Below are positions 35,726 to 47,433 of a stretch of 64,000 nt of DNA, in pieces. The position numbers and the translations under genes were made by a program. Origin of the DNA: Stomoxys calcitrans (lineage: Eukaryota > Arthropoda > Insecta > Diptera > Muscidae); the NCBI RefSeq assembly GCF_963082655.1, contig NC_081553.1, forward strand, positions 227,491,827 to 227,555,826, given 5' to 3'. Numbering within the stretch: the first letter of the stretch is position 1; each line of letters opens with the position of its first letter. The notes below the pieces were generated by a model, which made no database searches, had not been told where the DNA came from, and saw only the letters and a list, made by a program, of their open reading frames with translations.

Positions 35726-36720
35726 CTTCTATGGACCGTAGACGCCTACTCGGGAGATTGTTTTATATGGGAGCTATATCAGCTTATTTGTCGATTGGCA
35801 TCGGTTGGTACTTGGTGCGGTTTTTGCAAGTCCTAATAAAACCCCATATGCAAAATGTTAGCCAAATAGGACCATAATTCTTGCTTCCAGGGGCTTAAGA
35901 TGTAAAATCGTGACATCAGTTTATATGCGACATATATATATCAAGTTATAGACCAATTTGGACCATACTTACCACCGAGGTTATAAAAAAACGGTTTAAG
36001 TTCTTGAGGTCATAAAAGACGCATTTTTGGTTGGATTGGGATGAATTGCATTCGACCCTTTGACATCCGAGCTAAGTATGGTCTAGATCGGACTATATTT
36101 GGTTATAGCTGTCATATAGGCCGATCTCTTGATTGAAGGCCTTAGCCCCATAAGATGCATCTTTCTTGTCCGATTACGCTTGACCAGATCAGATCATTTA
36201 TTTTATTATAGCTGTCATATAGACCGTTCTTATCATTGAGCTTAAAAACTTGAATCAGACAGTACTCTTTGATATGTGAGAAGTTTATCCCTGTTCTTTA
36301 ATGGAGTGTTCATGGGCAAATTTGCATTTGCCTAGATCATTCTACCTATTTAAGGCATTGCCTTAATAAAACGGAAATTTTTTACCTGATTTCCCAGAAA
36401 TTTAGCATAGAAAGTTTTGTGAGGCCCCTCGACATTCTAAATCTACATCTTTATCTAAACCGATCTCCCAATTAACGGTCTTTAAAGCATATAAGGTCAG
36501 TTTATTATCCGAATTTGCTAAAATTTAGAACAGAGAGTTATTTTAGATCTCTCCATGTCCTTGGCGAGTTCGGTCTTGATCGGAGTTTATTTTGATTAAA
36601 TTGCTATGGGTTCATAAATAATCTATAATCCACCGGATTCTAAGGAAATGTATTCATCATATATTCCGGGTGGTTGTCATCCATCTATCGGCCAAGCCGA
36701 ACTTAATGCCTTTATACTTT
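35726..36720. repeat. Degenerate DINE-like element containing a SINE tail
   Basis: Old monomers ('cgggagattgttttatatgg', 'tatagctgtcatataggccg') are followed by a decayed right end near 36690 ('gccaagccgaacttaatgcc'). A degenerate SINE 3' part sits at about 36236-36335 ('gagcttaaaaacttgaatc', 'atgtgagaagtttatccctg', 'catgggcaaatttgc'). Confidence 0.6.
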
Positions 36721-36898
36721 TTAGTCTTCCATTTCTTTTTTTTATAATAAAAGAAGAGATACAATTTACTAGAATAATACTTTAAGTGCTTATCATTTTA
36801 TTCAACACAATTCCATTACAATTTCCCAACAATAATCATTGGTTTTAATACGACTTCTTGCATAAATCACCAAAGCAATGCAATCTTGGCGCAATGTA

Positions 36899-38646
36899 TT
36901 AAATTTTGCGTTTCCAAGCAAAGATCATTTCTCCCATGAATGCTGTAAATGCCACAAACATACCCAGCAACCACATAAGAAAGGCATTTTGCAAATATGC
37001 CATTGACATCGAACGATTGACTTCAGTATCCTGAAAGAATTGCGTAATACCACTTAAAATGCCATCCCATTGACTGTCACCTTTAAACTTGTAGAGGATT
37101 CCACTGTCCTTAAGATAAGACAAATGCCGATTGAAGAGCTCAATAAAGGGTGAGCGATAGGGAATTTTTATAGAGTCATGTATGGTGGACATGGGCTCTG
37201 CAATGTAATTGGCCCATGGCCTTTTCACATACAACAGCTGGAAGAGTACAAAATGCACAATGTCCTCACCGCCCACGTATATATTGACCAAATTCAAATT
37301 CAGCCGATTTGCATAGAACTCGCTATCGTTGCCCACAAACATGCGCTGGTAAATCAAAGGTGGCATATTTTTTATGGACATATAATTATCATAATCAGTG
37401 TATAGACATGAATGCCTAGTTCGGTGTCTGCCACATCTTCCAGGGTCTTCATATCCGGTTCGTAGATTCGCGAGGCATACATGCTGGAGAGATTGCAGAC
37501 ATAGCTGTTGGTCAAAAACAGGCCCACAATGAGAAATAGAAAATTTAGATATAAATTGAAAAATGTTCTTTGCCTGAATACATCGTTATACACGAATATG
37601 AGGATTTTCAAGGTATGTAGCAAGGCTTCAAACATAAATCAGCTGTTGGTATTTGCAATAGTTGACAACAACAATGAGTACGAAAATCACTATCAGCAGC
37701 AGTAGCACCATCAACCACATTTCGCGGTGGTATGAAACCAACAGATATAGGCTCTGATCAATTTCCTTTCCAGCTGGCACAATCAAAAAAATCTTTGAAA
37801 AATGGAAGGAATCACTGCATTCGTATCCTTCATTACTTGATAGATAGGTGGGTATGATGGTGAAGCCTCGTTTTTTAAGATGGCAACAATAACCTCCTTG
37901 AAGCTCCTTTTCCATATATCATAGAATGTATGCTGCAAACAAGCATTGTAGTGTTGGACAAAATTCTCCACAATCTTGTAGTAGATGCCCGATCTGATTA
38001 GTTTTCCTTCTCGGTTGTTATAACTGAAAATTATTGGGGGCATGTGCGTAAATGGAACCTTAAATGTGTAATTGTGAAAGTTATGAAAATGTGATTTCTC
38101 CTGGAAATCCAGACAACGGCTCAATGGTTTAACTTGTATGGTAGGAAAAGGCGCATAAGTGTAGCATCTTTGGCGTTGGAGCACTAAGACCCAGATGTGA
38201 CCTTGTGCCCAACATCTTTGAAAGAGATTTAATAGATCCACATCCTCATGCTCGAGTATCACAAAGATGTTGGTGTAATGTCGTCTCCACAACAATTTGT
38301 CCAACGCATCGAAAGTTTGATTGAAATTCCTGATATTCATGCTAGCTATGGTCAAGATTTCCATATTGAACTGCATGTACAGATGTTGGTTTATCGAATC
38401 CAGGCGGTTAATTATCATTTTTGGTACTTCCCCTATCATCTCTAAATCCATGAATTTTTCAACATTATTCTTGTTTTGTATATCAATAACAAGGTGCATT
38501 TGAAAGTTGCGCTGCTCATCAAGTTGTTGGATAATATTTTGCATAACTTCAGTATTGCTCTTCACATGACAACATTGGAGAGTACAACATAGGAGTATTA
38601 TACACAACTGCAGGCTTCTTTTATAGTTTTTAGTAGGATCACTCAT
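36899..38646 (-). pseudogene. Divergent ionotropic receptor (IR), three frame changes
   Basis: IRs are ligand-gated cation channels related to ionotropic glutamate receptors, used by insects for smell, taste and other chemosensation in dendritic membranes. The minus-strand reading starts at ATG 38646 with a hydrophobic leader (SLQLCIILLCCTLQCC, residues about 11-26). Next come an amino-terminal part and a ligand-binding region with VPFTHMPPIIFSYN and GIYYKIVENF. M1 is WLMVLLLLIVIFVLIVVV; M2 and the pore end are in FLFLIVGLFLTNSYVCNLSS, leading to SRIYEPDMKTLEDV. The second lobe has NMPPLIYQRMFVGND and NRLNLNLVNIYV; M3 is LMWLLGMFVAFTAFMGEMIF near the C-terminus at 36899. About 582 codons is a normal IR length. 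Frames break three times: near the A-run at 37871-37876 (one base short), within 37631-37638 (one extra, tightly bounded by stops in both frames), and near 37399-37411 (one base short). There is no room for introns at these joints. Either a recent pseudogene or assembly indels. The subfamily is not assigned. Confidence 0.85.
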
Positions 38647-38734
38647 TGTTGGTATTTCTGTAATCGTACATTTGCCAGGGAATGTTTCACCTTAAGGTAG
38701 TTTGTATGTGTATTTAGTAAAAAATTCCTTATTA

Positions 38735-38800
38735 TAATAAAATAAATGTCTCAGCGCCTTAACAGCTACAATTCAACTAAGCCTGCCAAGTTATAGTTCA
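38735..38800 (-). mobile_element. Possible LINE 3'-end remnant upstream of the IR
   Basis: In minus orientation 'ttaaggcgctgagacattta' resembles 'ttaaggcgctggggcacatt' of the LINE 3' UTR at about 24385-24405, with an AT-rich tail. The similarity is short. Confidence 0.25.
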
Positions 38801-38886
38801 CTAAAGGCAATTATATCATCACTTAGTGAAAACTATTTGCTAGAAAATGATATGGTATAACAGCCTATATAAGGGGGTGTTATTTT

Positions 38887-39245
38887 TATACCCACCACTA
38901 TAGGATGGGGGTATACTAAACAAGTCATACCATTTGTAACACCTCGATATATTGATCTAGGACTCCATAAAGTATTCTTGATCGTCTCGACATTTTGAGT
39001 CGAACTAGCCATGTCTAGAGATGGGCGATGGATAAATACCCAAAAGGTATTTACCCGGTAAATTGGGTAAATACCCGGGCATTTACCCATTTATACCCAA
39101 AAGCAGGGTATTTATAATTTTGCAGATATTCTGGGTATAAAAATATTTTTCAAAATAAATTTTTGATGATTTCGTGATTTCGACAGACGGACGAACGGAC
39201 GGAGATGGCTAGAGATGGGTTTCTACCGGGTAAATACCCAACGCT
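38887..39245. repeat. DINE left end with inserted foldback-type block
   Basis: A left-end hairpin 'tatacccaccactataggatgggggtata' begins at about 38887 and continues to 'actagccatgtct' (about 39015). It is followed by a 165-bp block with GGTATTTACCC/GGGTAAATACC, the same as at the ends of 7830-9372. Then comes a reversed microsatellite stretch ('cgacagacggacgaacgg') and the start of a reversed block ('gggtttctaccgggtaaata'). Confidence 0.65.
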
Positions 39246-39989
39246 TTTGTGATTGTTCCCAAAAGACAGTCATATCACCCAAAAGTGTGCAAAAACAACA
39301 AACATTGCCATAGTTTGGCCGATATGACATTTGTCGTTTTGGGTGAAAGAACGCTACACTGGCCCAATTATTGCATTGACTTTTGGTTTTAATCTTTTAA
39401 AAGTACGATCAAGAGTATACGATGGGAAGTAAACTTATTCCTCTGCAGTTGGCACATGCTGTCTTGTCTCATTTCTTGAGTACAAAACATAGAATGCTGA
39501 GATTCTAAACATTAGGTATGCGTTCTTCTAGCCAGATCGTCTAAGGTCTTAATAGTTCAGCGAGCTACCCATCAGTTCCTGCTGCCTGGTTGTTCTTCTG
39601 ACGGATCATTGCTATTTACACCTCTTTCTGATTAGAAGGTAAACATTCTATACCAACATCAGGGATTGGTTCCGCGGTATCCTCTTCACCATCATCGCCC
39701 AACACTAGCAACTAGGAAAAATGTGCTTACCATATCCCAAGCTCACTATCCGTATCAGCTACCAGATTTGGTTCTTTGTCTCTGCAGGAGGATGTGCCTG
39801 CTATAAAGCAATCGGTTTGAAGTTTGTTTCTTTAGAGAATTTCCGGACTTCATTCTGACTCCTGTACATCTCAATTCGCTCATACTCACTTCTTTGTAAT
39901 TCCTTTTTTTCTTTCTGCGAAATAGACGTTTCTCCTCTCTTCTTTTCTCCCGCTACATTTCCTTAAAATGGCGCATATCTAAACACTGC
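39246..39989. other. Spacer, no gene seen
   Basis: Unique-looking DNA without supported features. Confidence 0.45.
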
Positions 39990-40405
39990 AGGGTTGCTCT
40001 GTTTGTCGCTTTTATCGTACCGGTCGGTCGTACCATGGGTTTCTTTGGGGAGGCTTCCGGTAGCCAATTACGATTTCGCTGCATTTTTCATGGAGTGTCC
40101 ATCCAGAGTGCTTTTATCAAGCTGTTGGTCATTCGAGTGGAGTATGTCCTTTCCATTTGTTGTGTTTGCAGCTTTTCAAAGTCCAGCTTTCGTTCAGTGT
40201 CAGATCGTGCTTTTTTCTCCAAACTCAAACGCGTCAGAATCTTTGCTGCAACAAGGTATTGATCCGAATCTATATTCGCCCCTCGGATCGATTGTACATC
40301 TGGATGAATGCCTTCCATCTACCATAACGCGATCAATTTGGTTCTTTACATCTTGATCTGGGGACAACTATGTTGCTTTGGGAATTTTTTTATGTTGAAA
40401 TCTGG
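39990..40405 (-). mobile_element. LINE endonuclease fragment
   Basis: Minus translation contains KNQIDRVMVDGRH (near 40345-40307) and, after a frame change, SIRGANIDSDQYLVAAKILT (near 40280-40225). These correspond to the 'NQIDHV' and 'DSDH' motifs at the end of apurinic-type endonucleases of non-LTR retrotransposons; the histidine is Gln here. It continues with DFEKLQTQQMERTYSTRMT. The upstream part is lost in the assembly gap. Confidence 0.65.
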
Positions 40406-40407
40406 TG

Positions 40408-40607
40408 NNNNNNNNNNNNNNNNNNNNNNNNNNNNNNNNNNNNNNNNNNNNNNNNNNNNNNNNNNNNNNNNNNNNNNNNNNNNNNNNNNNNNNNNNNNNN
40501 NNNNNNNNNNNNNNNNNNNNNNNNNNNNNNNNNNNNNNNNNNNNNNNNNNNNNNNNNNNNNNNNNNNNNNNNNNNNNNNNNNNNNNNNNNNNNNNNNNNN
40601 NNNNNNN
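40408..40607. other. Assembly gap, 200 N
   Basis: Exactly 200 undetermined bases, so probably a placeholder length. The adjoining 31-bp minisatellite is a likely cause of the break. Confidence 1.
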
Positions 40608-40912
40608 CATTTTCTGTTAGGAAATATTAGTTTTAGTACCCTTTTCTTTGGAAAATGGTGGTTTTAGTACCCATTTTTAGGAAGGTTAATTTTAGTGCCC
40701 TTTCCTATGGGAAAGGGTAGTTTTAGTACCCTTTCCATTGGGAAAGGGTAGTTTTAGTACCATTTTCCTTGAAAAAGGATTGTTTTAGTACCCTCTTTTT
40801 GTGGAAATGGTAGTTTAATAACCTTCCTTTGGAAAAGAGTTGTTTTAGGACGCTTTTCCTTAGAAGGGTTAGTTTTAGTACTCTTTCCTTTGGGAAATTG
40901 TATTTTTAGTAC
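40608..40912. repeat. 31-bp minisatellite with hairpin unit
   Basis: About ten copies with a step of about 31 bp ('ttttagtacc' at 40631, 40662, 40690, 40721, 40752 and 40783). Each unit holds the arms CCCTTTCC and GGAAAGGG around a short loop. The array probably extends into the gap. Confidence 0.9.
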
Positions 40913-41075
40913 TCCTCTCTCCAAAGAGGTGTCGCACTGCGGCATGCCATTCGGACTCGGCTATAAAATGAAGGCCTCTTATCAATGCGCTTAAACTTGA
41001 ATCTGACTTCACTAATTGATATGTAAGAAGTTTGCCCCCGTTTCTTAGTGGAATGGTTAAGGGCAATATTTGCAT
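40913..41075 (+). mobile_element. SINE copy, 5' truncated
   Basis: Begins at 'ctctctccaaagaggtgtcg', holds the core 'cattcggactcggctataaa' and the 3' part to 'gggcaatatttgca'. The tRNA-like head is missing. Confidence 0.8.
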
Positions 41076-42354
41076 TTAGTTTTAGATTGAACCCATATAA
41101 GATCCATCTATTACCCGATTTCACTGTAATTTGGTACAGTGAAATGTGGCGAGTGTGGTTCAGAATAGATAATTTTTAGTTATAGCGAGCATTAAGTTTT
41201 GTGAATAAGGCCTTTTATTTTTAGCAGAATTCACTGTGTTGGGTATTCAAAAATCGATGCGGCCAATTTTATCCCGTTTTTACTTCTTATTGACCCATCC
41301 AAATGCTAGTGAAACTCTATTTCAATAAGACTATCTTCATGAAACTGAAAACATTTTTTTATTGGTTTTGTTATGGTTTGAGGATAACAATTTTTAAAGC
41401 CCTTCTGCCGTAAAGATTTTCCATTTGACTTAGTTTTATTTTCCCAGAGACAAATTTAATTATTGTAAAATTCCCATAATATAATTAAGAAGCTAGAGGT
41501 GGCACATTCAAATCACATTTTAAGTCCCTCAAAATTTGCTTTATGGTGTACTTAAAAAAATTCAGAAACATCATAAAACTTGTTTTTATTGTAGTTTTTT
41601 GGAAAGAGAACAAAGTTTATAATGTAATAAATGTGGTCTAACATCACAGAGGGGACAATGCCAGGATCTTACTTTGGTGTTTTTATGCTTATCTTTGCCC
41701 TTCCTAAGATTTCTGGTGTTGCATTGTAGACTTTCCCCCTATAAAGCAAGGAGTTTATGGTCGCTTTTATGACATAATTTAATGTCTTGTGATGCCTTTT
41801 AAAGATAATCTCATATTTTACGTTTTCCTCAATTAATTTTATTGCACTCAAAAAATACAAAAAATGCCACAACCATCGCCCCACAGCCCATGGTGAGTTG
41901 TTTGGTTTGGGGTGTTTCATGTCTCCGGCACTCTATAAAATTGTCGAGTTCACAAAAGTTCCATTCTATCCATTGCCATCGTTACTCAATCCACTGAACA
42001 GCGGCCATCATCTTGAAAACTCTGAAATAATAGAGGCACAAAAAAAGGAAACAACCAACATCTTAATTACTTGAAGATGTCAGTCAGTCATTCATTTGGT
42101 GTGTCCGTCCTTTCCCACCACAACATCGAGAAGAAACGATAAGACAAAAAAATTTAAAATATTTCTTAAAGAAGAATTTTATTTGACCCCCACAAGGCAA
42201 AGAAGAGTGAGTGATTGAGTTGATTTTTGCATCAGGGGAAGCCATCTAGACAGGACTCCATAAAGGGTCATAGAATTTTGAAATATTCGTAGGCTATGCC
42301 CTTAAAGACGGAAATTAAAAAAAATTATTTCTTGGCTCATAATTTTTTTTTATA
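41076..42354. other. Spacer, no gene seen
   Basis: A short piece of DINE-like right end is possible near 41240-41285 ('gggtattcaaaaatcgatgcgg'). The minus frame 41669-41920 has no recognised domain. Confidence 0.45.
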
Positions 42355-44860
42355 GACATACTAGCCGAACCGGGCCCGCTCCGCTATGCCTTCTTTAACT
42401 CTCTAATATCTTTTTAGGGTGGAGACACTTCGCCCTGAATGCGGATATCGAACTCGAGCCATTGTAGCCTATGACGCTGATAGCGTTCGAATCCTGGCTA
42501 GAACATCGGACAAAGCGGTGTTTATCCCCTCTTAATGTTTGCGGCACTTGCAAGGTACAATGCCATGCATGGTAATTAAAAAAATTTTTCCAAAGAAGTG
42601 TCGCCCTGCGGGACGTCGTTCGGGCTCGGCTATAAAAAAATGTCCCTAATCATTGAATTTAAACTTGAATCGGAATGCACTCATTGATGTGTGAGAATTT
42701 GCCCCTTCTCGGTTCCTGGTGGTAATGTTCTTTCTTAGGGTAGGGATGGCACCTCAGACATTTGGACTCAAATATGGATATCAAGTTTGTGCTGCACTTC
42801 CAAATTCCTTTCATTTGAGCCCCATATTGCCATGGCCGGTAAATATGAATCGTTTGGAGGGTGTTTTGTGGAGGGGGTGCGCCATAAAGTACCCCCAGTT
42901 TGGAGGTACTTTATGGCGTACCCCAAAACACTTGGCTCAAAAATGGGATATCAAATTCGTTTTCTACTCTCCAATACCTTTCATTTATGGGGTTCAAATG
43001 AAAGGTATTCGAGGTATTTGTCATAACGGGTCAAATAAACCATTTGACGTATCTTTAGGAGGAAAAGCGCCACCTAGACTTGAACGTAAATTTTAATGTC
43101 ATATTCGTAATCTACTCTCTAATACCTTTTATTTGAGTCCCATATTGAAATGAACTTCGAATATATCAGTTTAAAAAAGTTTTGGGGTTGGGAAAGGGGG
43201 GGCCCGCTGGTTACTTGAACCCAAATTTTAGTGCCATATTCGTTTTTTGGTCACCAATACCTTTCTCATTTGATACCCTTATTGTGCCCATCGGACAACT
43301 TTCGGATATGGGTGGCGTTTTTGGGGTAAGGGGGAGGGTCCGCCTCCACCCGATATCTAAAAATTATGAAGCCTATGTTTCCTTCCAGACAAAGGTACAC
43401 AATCTATGAAAATTTTAAGAAAACTCGATTCATCCAAGTGTCTTATATTCATAATGTATCTAATGGCGTTTTTGAGAAGTGGCGTGACCCCCTATACATC
43501 GATCTGATTTTGTATGCCAGAGTCGAAATCTTCTCCCCAATACCTTTCATTTAAGCCCCATATTGACATGAACTTTCAATATGTCTGTTTGGGAGAGTTT
43601 TGGGGCTGGGGCGTCCCAACGGGTACTTGAACTCAAATTTTAATACCATATTCGTATTCTACTCTCCAATATCTTTTATTTGATACCTATATTGTCCCCA
43701 TGGGTTCACTTTTGATTTTGGGTTGTGTTTTTGGCATAAGGGGGAGAGTCCGTCCCCTTCCGATACTGAAAAATTATATAGTCTATGTTTTCTTCCAGAA
43801 CAACGTGCAGAATATTCGACAATTACGGGAAAATCGGTTCAGCCAAGTCTCATATAGTCAAAATGGGTCTAATGGCGTTTTTGAGGGGTGGCGTGACCCC
43901 CTATTCTTCGATCTGACTTTGTATGCCAGATTCCAAATCTTCTCCCCAATAACTTTCATTTAAGCCCCCTATTGGCATGAACGTTCAATATTTCTGTTTG
44001 GGGGAGTTTTGGGGTTTGGGGCGGCCCGTTGACCACATAGCTCAAATGTTGATACCATATTCGTATTCTACTCTCCAATACCTTTCATTTGATACCTATA
44101 TTGTCCCGATGGGTTCACTTTTGATTTTGGGTTGTGTTTTTGGAATAAGGGGAAGGGTCCGTCCCCCTTCCGATACTGAAAAATTATATAGTCTATGTTT
44201 CTTTCCAGACCAACATATACAATTTTCTTGAAAATTTCGAGGAAATCGATTCTGCCGTTTTTCAATCCATATGAAACAAACAAACCTTGTCCCATATATC
44301 CGTGATTGGCTAATGTGCCCATTTTGGGTGTTTTTGTGGGGGTGGGGTGACTGACCCCCTATACTTTGACATGAATTTGTATGCCATATTCGTTATCTAC
44401 TCCCGCATACTTTTCATTTGATACCCATATTGTCCTTATCGATCCACTTTTGATTTTGGATGGTGTTTTTGGGGTAACGGGGGAGGGTCCGCCCCCTTCC
44501 ATTATCAACAAATTATAAAACCTATTCCTACTTTCTGACCATATTCGTAATCTTCTCCCTAATATCTTTCATTTGAGTCCCATATTGTCATGATCGTAAA
44601 ATAAACCTATTTTAAGGGGTTTTGGGGTTGGGCGGCCCCCCAGGTACTTGGACCCAAATTTTATTATGAAATTCGTACTCTGCTCTTGAATTCCTTTCAT
44701 TTGAATCCCATATTGTCACGATCGGTCCACTTGTATTATTGAGTAGTACTTTTGGGGTAAGGGGGAGGGTCCGCCCCCCTCCCGATATCAAAAAATTATA
44801 TAGCCTATGTTTCCTTTCAAAAAAAAAAACAAACAAACAAACAAACACAAATTGAATTTT
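42355..44860 (+). repeat. Second-family array with 'GGGCCCGCTCCGCT' start
   Basis: It starts at about 42358 with 'atactagccgaaccgggccc' and 'gctccgctatgcc'. After a SINE insertion it runs as about 14 units with 'catttgagccccatattg', 'attcgtattctactctccaa' and 'ttttggggttgggg'. Blocks with 'gggagggtccgcccccttcc' and 'gaaaatcggttcagcc' alternate. The end is marked by 'gaaacaaacaaacc' near 44272 and an (ACAA)n run at about 44827-44846. The same start motif is found in reverse at 57690-57715. No coding. Confidence 0.7.
42426..42722 (+). mobile_element. SINE copy, full span but diverged
   Basis: The head is decayed; a B-box GTTCGAATCC remains at 42487-42496. The body ('cccctcttaatgtttgcgg'), core ('gttcgggctcggctataaa') and 3' region ('atgtgtgagaatttgcccc') follow in normal order. 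It lies inside the second-family array. Confidence 0.75.
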
Positions 44861-46034
44861 ATATTTGAGATATATACAAATAAGGGTATTTACGCAAAAC
44901 TGAGAGCGATTAGCAAACGGATAGATATAGCTTATGGACTTAATATTTAATTTTCTAAATTCCTGCAACGAATTTTGAAATAAATTTAAAATTGTTTTCA
45001 GTGACCAAGCAATGAAAACGAAGAAAATAGACGTTAAAATAATAAACCATTCAATTTGGTTTGAATCCAAGAGCTCCTTTATTCCCCAAAAAATTCTCTT
45101 TGCTAAACAATGATTGACGACATGTGTGGACTCTCAGCGATAATAAATCAAAAATTCAATTATCCTCCAAATACTTTAGAATACTCAAGAGCTTCGAAAA
45201 AACAAGAAAATAGAACTTCATGCATAAAACCAAATGAGGGATCGATCTTTGGAATTACAAACAAAAAACAGCTACAAAGCACGTTTATGTGAAGCGCTAC
45301 TCAAAGATAAGAGGGCAGCAGCAGCAGCTTTTGATTGAAGTGGGTTTCTTTTTTGTTTAAAGCAACAGCGTTCATGCGGTCATTCGTCATGAGGGGAGCA
45401 ATGATGATGCCATTGTTTGTTAGATTTTTATGAAGACGGCGACTGGGGTCTCGGCAAGGACGATGGCGACGACGGCTAGCCTTAGCCTAAGGCTGCCTGC
45501 TGCACCTAATGATGGTGTTTGCCACTCTCTGATGATCATCATTGGCGGCAATTGCTGCCGCAGTTACACACACGCGGCAATTTGTTGAAGCGCAATAAAA
45601 TTGCCCAAAAAAGAAGAAATGAAAAAAAACAAAAAAATCAGGGAATAATTTGAAATTTCCTGTTTTGCCTGTTGTGTGCAATGGGCGCGAACTTTGTGAA
45701 CCGGCATGTGGCGTACAAACGAAATTACTTTCAAAAGAAGTTCTATGGAACAATCAATCCATGGGGGGAAGCAACACACAAAATCGCTTTGAATTTCATG
45801 GAACAATGAAGTGGACAAACTCTGAATACCTTTGCATGATTGTCTGCTCTCAGCGAAACTAATGAGCAGCATTAATTTTTGGGCTTATTTTTTTTTTCTT
45901 GACTAGGTATAAAGGAAATAACTCAAACTAGTTTTTTTAGGATTATTCCGTCATTTCGAAGGAGGGTGTTTTTTTTGTAATGAAAAACTAACAAAAGAAC
46001 AATGATTTTAGTATTCAAGGGACGTCGAATTTGA
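44861..46034. other. Spacer with a weak coding candidate
   Basis: On minus, about 45102 to 44900 is open from an acceptor-like 'ATTGTTTAG' and encodes RIFWGIKELLDSNQIEWF followed by a hydrophobic stretch IILTSIFFVFIAWSL and LQEFRKLNIK. It could be an exon with one membrane segment, but AT-rich DNA yields such frames by chance. The rest, including frames at 45487-45872, has no recognisable features. Confidence 0.25.
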
Positions 46035-47015
46035 AATCATGAGCAGCACCTAACAATGTAGGGATACCGGTTTATATGGGAGCTGTATCAGGCTATAGAC
46101 TGATTCAGACCATATTTCACATGTATGTTGAAGGTAATAGGAGAAGCCGTTGTACAAAATTTCAGCCAAATCGGATAATAATTACGCCCTCTAGAGGCTG
46201 AAGAAGTCAAGATCCCAGATCGGTTTATATGATAGCTATATCAGGTTATGGACCGATTTGAACCATACTTAGCACAGTTGTTGGAAGGCATAACGAAACA
46301 CTTCATGCCAAATTTTAGCCAAATCGGATAAGAATTGCGCCCTCTAGAGGCTCAAAGAGTCAAGATTCAAGATCGGTTTATATGACAGCTATATCAGGTT
46401 ATATACCGATTTGAACCATACTCAGCACAGTTGTTGGAAGTCATAACAAAACACGTCATGCCAAATTTCAGCTAAATCGGAATTGCGCCCTCTAGGGGCT
46501 CAAGAAGTGAATACCCTAGATCGCTTTATATGGCAGCTATTCCAAGTTATGGACCGATTCCAAGCATACTTAGCACAGTTGTTGGAAATCATAACAAAAC
46601 ACCTCATGCGAAGTTTCAGCCATATCAAACAGAAATTGCTCCCCCTAGAGGCTCAAGAAATCAATACCCAGATCGTTTTATATGACAGCTAGATCAGGTT
46701 ATGGACCGATTTAAAACATAATGAGCACAATTGTTGGAAGTCATAATGAAACACGTAATGACAAATTTCAGCAAAATCGGATAGGAATTGCGCCCGTTAG
46801 AGGCACAAGAAGTCAAGACCCAGATCGTTCTACATGACAGCTATATCAGTTTATGGACCGATTTGAACCATATTGGCACAGTTGTTGGTTATCATAACAA
46901 AACACCTCGTCCAAAGTTTCAGCCGAAACGGATGAGAATTGCGCCCTCTAGTGGCTCAAGAAGTCAAGATCCAAGATGGGGTTTATATGGCAGCTTTATC
47001 AATCCATGTCATCAA
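46035..47015 (-). repeat. DINE-like 153-bp array, minus orientation
   Basis: About six monomers in reverse ('ttgcgccctctagaggctca', 'tcggtttatatgacagctat', 'gcacagttgttggaagtcat'). Both termini are missing; the array joins the LINE fragment at about 47016. Confidence 0.75.
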
Positions 47016-47433
47016 GATGGCACAAGAACCGCCTCTCCAGAAAGGAAAGCCTGCATCCCTGCAGACCCTGACATTCCGAGATCCGTGCGATCACGGAATG
47101 CCTGAAGTGGTGTGGTGCTAATGCGAGGACGTTGAGTGTGAACATCTTAACCGACAGTAAAATTGCCATTAGGGCTATAACAACCAGGACGGTAAGGTAC
47201 GGACAGTCTTGCTGTGTAAGAAGGAGATTAACGCCTTCTCTGCATCGTTTGGCTTCCGGGCCATAACGGAGTAAGGGGAAATGAAAGGGCAGACGATTTG
47301 GCGGTGGAGGCCAGAGGACTGCCGTAAATAAGCTTGGTTAACCCGAAGCACCACACGCCAAGATTATTGGCTTAGGTGTATGTCCATAGTGGCATGGGGC
47401 GGATTAATATCTGCACCCTCTTTTCAATCTAGC
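47016..47433 (+). mobile_element. LINE RNase H and 3' end fragment
   Basis: Plus-strand translation gives VNILTDSKIAIRAI (near 47137-47178), the Asp-containing RNase H motif, then HNGVRGNERADDLAVEARGLP-like sequence near 47264-47325, shown here split by a stop. The 3' UTR and 'agcctaacctaag' tail end at about 47433. Same family as 1682-2500 and 34136-34872. Frameshifted. Confidence 0.75.

Noticed and set aside
37372..37915. Introns explaining the IR frame changes
   Set aside because: Coding similarity is continuous across each joint with no room for an intron, and the middle joint is limited to about 8 bases by stops in both frames.
40308..40667. Frames spanning the gap
   Set aside because: They consist mainly of undetermined bases.
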